Positions 47,318-49,536 of a stretch of DNA of 49,536 nucleotides are shown piece by piece. Below the pieces are notes generated by a model, which was not told where the DNA came from, made no database searches, and saw only the letters and a list, made by a program, of their open reading frames with translations. The position numbers and the translations under genes were made by a program. The DNA comes from Ceraceosorus guamensis (Eukaryota > Basidiomycota > Exobasidiomycetes > Ceraceosorales > Ceraceosoraceae), in the NCBI RefSeq assembly GCF_003144195.1, contig NW_020290090.1, forward strand, positions 7,521-57,056, read 5' to 3'. The stretch's first letter is position 1. Each line of letters begins with the position of its first letter.

Positions 47318-48885
47318 ATGTCGAGTAGCGCATGGCATGCATTGCCACAGCGAGGTCATCTGACCCGTCTGCTGAGCTCTTGTTCATGTTCTCCCGCCGC
47401 CCGCCTTCCCGCCCTTGCTCCGCACTCTCAGCAGCAGCCCGCTCCTTCCAAGCTCAAACGCTGCTTGCACACCAGTCACGCACACGCACACGCACACGCA
47501 CACGCACACGCACACGACAATGACGCTCAGATGACCGTACCTCATAGGGCGCTAGTCAGCGTGCACGGTCCGCAGACGGTCAAGCTGCTTCAAGGTCTGC
47601 TCACGTGCAACGTCGCACCCGCCGCATTCACCATCGACGCACCTCCTCCTCCTTTGGCCCCTGAGCAAGCAGCGCCACCACCTCTCCTGTACGGAGCGTT
47701 CCTGCAACCTTCGGGTCGCATGCTCGCCCCCGTATTCTTGCATCCTCATCCGCAACGCTCTCGATTATCGCAAGAGACGGATGGCGAAGCTGTGGTGTTG
47801 GATCTGGACGAGCGAAATTTGGAAGAGGTCATGCATCACATTCGACGCTTCAAACTTCGTAGCAAGGTCAAGCTGGATGCGCAACATTTCAACAAGCAGT
47901 GGCGCGTCCATGCGCATTTGGCACTCGATCAAAGTCAAGCGTCGAGTCTGCGAGCAGCAGGAGCAGCAGCAGCCAGGGATGCCCGAACACCGCAGATGGG
48001 TCATCGCTTGCTGGTGCAGGCTGAGCGTGGCAATGGTGAGCAATGAGCAGTGAGCGATGAGCGCTCGAGCGCAAAGCACAGCGAGCGCATTCCAGCTCAT
48101 CCCCCTCGTACCTGCCGCCATGTCCCTCATCAAGACGATACAGGAGATGCGCACACCGTTCATCGCTATCTTCAAGGAGTGGGCGAGGGTCCCATCGAAT
48201 TCGTGCCCGGTGCAAGTCTGCCATTGGAAGTCAATGTGGACTGGATGGGCGGAGGTGAGTTGGCAGAGAGAGAGGGCCATGCGACGTTTTCGCCCCCCCC
48301 CCCCCCCCTTTCCATCACGCGCTCTTGCTCACGGTGCAGCAATCGCTTGCCACAGTCGACTACAAGAAGGGCTGCTACGTCGGACAAGAATTGACGGCGC
48401 GCACACATCACACGGGCGTAGTCAGGAAGCGCGTCGTTCCCATCACTCTGTACGATCCTCAGCTCGGGTGAGTTGGCCAGCTTTTGCGCTCCGGCTCATT
48501 CGCCCCCCCGCGCGCTCTGCTCCCATGCTCACGCTTGCCTTGAGCCCCTTTTAGCCCTCCCTCCGAGCACGCTTACGACCCTTCATTCGATGCCACGACA
48601 ACTTCGGGGGCAGATGTGCGGTCTACGGGCGCGAGCAGCAGCAGCAGCAGCAGCAGCAGCGCGGCAAGGGGTCGATCAGCAGGACGTCTGCTGGGTAGCA
48701 TTCACAACGTGGGACTGGCCTTGCTTCGTCTGGAACAAGTGCACAGGACGCTCTTGGCGCCAGGTGCGGAAAATGCGCTCGAGATGAGCGTACAGACGCA
48801 AGATGGAAAGACGCTGGGCGTGAGACCTTGGATACCGTATTGGTGGCCAGAGCATGCCAAGAAAGCCGAAGCGAGCGGCGAGTGA
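47318..48885 (+). CDS. CAF17: CAF17/IBA57 mitochondrial iron-sulfur assembly factor
   Basis: Four exons (47318-48035, 48135-48254, 48356-48467, 48555-48885) encode 426 residues, phases consistent. Caf17/Iba57 is a folate-fold (GcvT-like) matrix protein that works with Isa1/Isa2 in making [4Fe-4S] clusters for aconitase and lipoate/biotin synthases. The signature [20 protein letters not shown] is present in exon 3, preceded by [20 protein letters not shown] and followed by [10 protein letters not shown]. The N-terminal domain starts [22 protein letters not shown] and has [18 protein letters not shown]. Residues 1-50 form an Arg-rich mitochondrial presequence, which ends in an (Ala-His)n run coded by an ACGCAC repeat. 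A poly-Ser run near residue 345 comes from a CAG repeat. The acceptor of intron 1 is CATCAAG, weak but fixed by frame; intron 2 contains a poly-C run of about 18 before its acceptor. It ends [18 protein letters not shown]. Confidence 0.93.
47476..47516. repeat. CGCACA coding microsatellite in CAF17
   Basis: About six CGCACA units code for alternating His-Ala in the presequence region of Caf17, just before the conserved fold. Length changes in steps of six bases keep the frame. Confidence 0.9.
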
Positions 48886-48987
48886 TCGCAACTCGCAAGC
48901 GACGAGAGGGAGGGGTGGGGGCCCAAAAAAGAGGTGAAAGAGCGGTACAGCGCGGATGATGAAAGATCTGTCAAAGGCATTCCAAGA

Positions 48988-49405
48988 TCAATCGTCTGGA
49001 TACAATGCTCCTGGGTTCATGATGTTGAGAGGGTCCAACGTGCGCTTTAGCGTACGCAAGAGGTCCACGGTGCCTTTGCCAAGCTCGCGCTCGAGCAGAT
49101 CTCGCTTGCCTCTACCAATCCCGTGTTCCCCCGTGCACGTGCCTCCCAACGCTTGTGCGGCGTACGCAAACTGCCCGGTGGGGGGGGGGGAGGGAAAGGG
49201 CGCGCGCAAGCAGTAAGAGAAAATGTCAAGCGTGTGTGTGTGTGTGTGTGTAGGGAAAAGGCGGAAATTTTCGCTCCGCCCCTGCTCGCTGCGCGCGCGC
49301 GCTCGCTCGCACGCACTCACAGAGTAGACCAACTGCTTGACACGCTTGACCTCTTCTGGCTTGCTCTCGTCGAACATCAGCAACGAGTGGACATTGCCGT
49401 CGCCG
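48988..49405 (-). CDS. D-lactate dehydrogenase-type FAD-linked oxidase, C-terminal part only
   Basis: Two 3' exons are visible on the minus strand (49405-49321 and 49170-48988); the gene continues beyond the right edge. The encoded 89 residues begin GDGNVHSLLMFDESKPEEVK, continue VKQLVYS, and after the intron read ALGGTCTGEHGIGRGKRDLL, TVDLLRTLKRTLDPLNIMNP and GALYPDD. This is the FAD-linked oxidase C-terminal domain (cap and GEHGIG motif) of cytochrome-type D-lactate dehydrogenase (Dld1-like) and related D-2-hydroxyacid dehydrogenases, usually in mitochondria. The fragment cannot separate Dld1 from D-2-hydroxyglutarate dehydrogenase-like members, though the short spacing and NPGALYP ending favour Dld1. 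The intron between the exons holds poly-C and CA repeats. Bases 49406-49536 look like the upstream intron, ending in GATGCAG. Only 102 bp separate its stop from the CAF17 stop (convergent). Confidence 0.85.
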
Positions 49406-49536
49406 CTGCATCGGCAGCCGGGAGGGGTGGCAGAGCGAGTCAATCATCCGAAAATCACCGCTCGACTCGAGCAAAGAAGGTTGCACGCCTGCGCCCTCTA
49501 TCGCGTATCGGAAAAAGAATCATTTTGACTGTTCTG

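Noticed and set aside
47552-48280. Minus-strand frames of 67-171 codons opposite CAF17
   Set aside because: Antisense to a clearly conserved coding exon; no motif.

Overview
The window looks like nuclear DNA of a basidiomycete fungus, most likely Ustilaginomycotina or a close relative. Most genes are split by short GT-AG introns (about 50-240 nt, donors mostly GTGAGT or GTAAGT). A secreted 'macrophage activating glycoprotein' of the basidiomycete type is present, and the housekeeping genes (REV3, AFG2, CAF17, mitochondrial SerRS, a U1A/U2B'' snRNP protein) are fungal. The lineage below Basidiomycota is inference. I found no rRNA, tRNA, CRISPR array or recognisable transposon. All exon coordinates were read by hand from reading frame, splice consensus and family motifs; there is no transcript evidence.

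Left part (1-23140) is ordinary gene-rich DNA: a 3.1 kb gene-free stretch, the secreted glycoprotein gene (+), REV3 (-, seven exons), a large eIF4A-like pseudo-helicase (+), a two-RRM snRNP protein (-) and AFG2 (+, eight exons).

Middle part (23141-36868) is different: gene-poor, with small genes. It opens with a head-to-tail array of four paralogous small secreted proteins (24123-29130), each with a signal peptide, three exons with identical intron phases, its own TATA-like box and a shared motif ending in YCYD (a diverged YCYC in the first copy). I regard these as an undescribed, probably effector-like family. The following 7.7 kb contains a probable seven-exon secreted Lys/Pro-rich protein on the minus strand, a 70-residue coiled-coil protein, and coding-looking scraps that I could not assemble.

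Right part (36869-49536) is gene-rich again: a mitochondrial seryl-tRNA synthetase whose reading frame runs on into a FLILHELTA (Mrx11-type) inner-membrane domain, apparently one fused polypeptide; two neighbouring lineage-specific proteins with Gly-rich hydrophobic segments; a ten-exon multipass membrane protein of unknown function that includes an 11-nt microexon; CAF17 (mitochondrial Fe-S assembly); and the 3' end of a D-lactate dehydrogenase-type FAD oxidase that runs off the right edge.

Three genes on the right (SerRS fusion, CAF17, D-lactate dehydrogenase) are mitochondrial by family. Intergenic DNA throughout carries a scattered short motif family around CACGAGTC / AATCACGA that I did not notice inside coding exons. 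The two best candidates for something new are the four-gene secreted family and the SerRS-FLILHELTA fusion.
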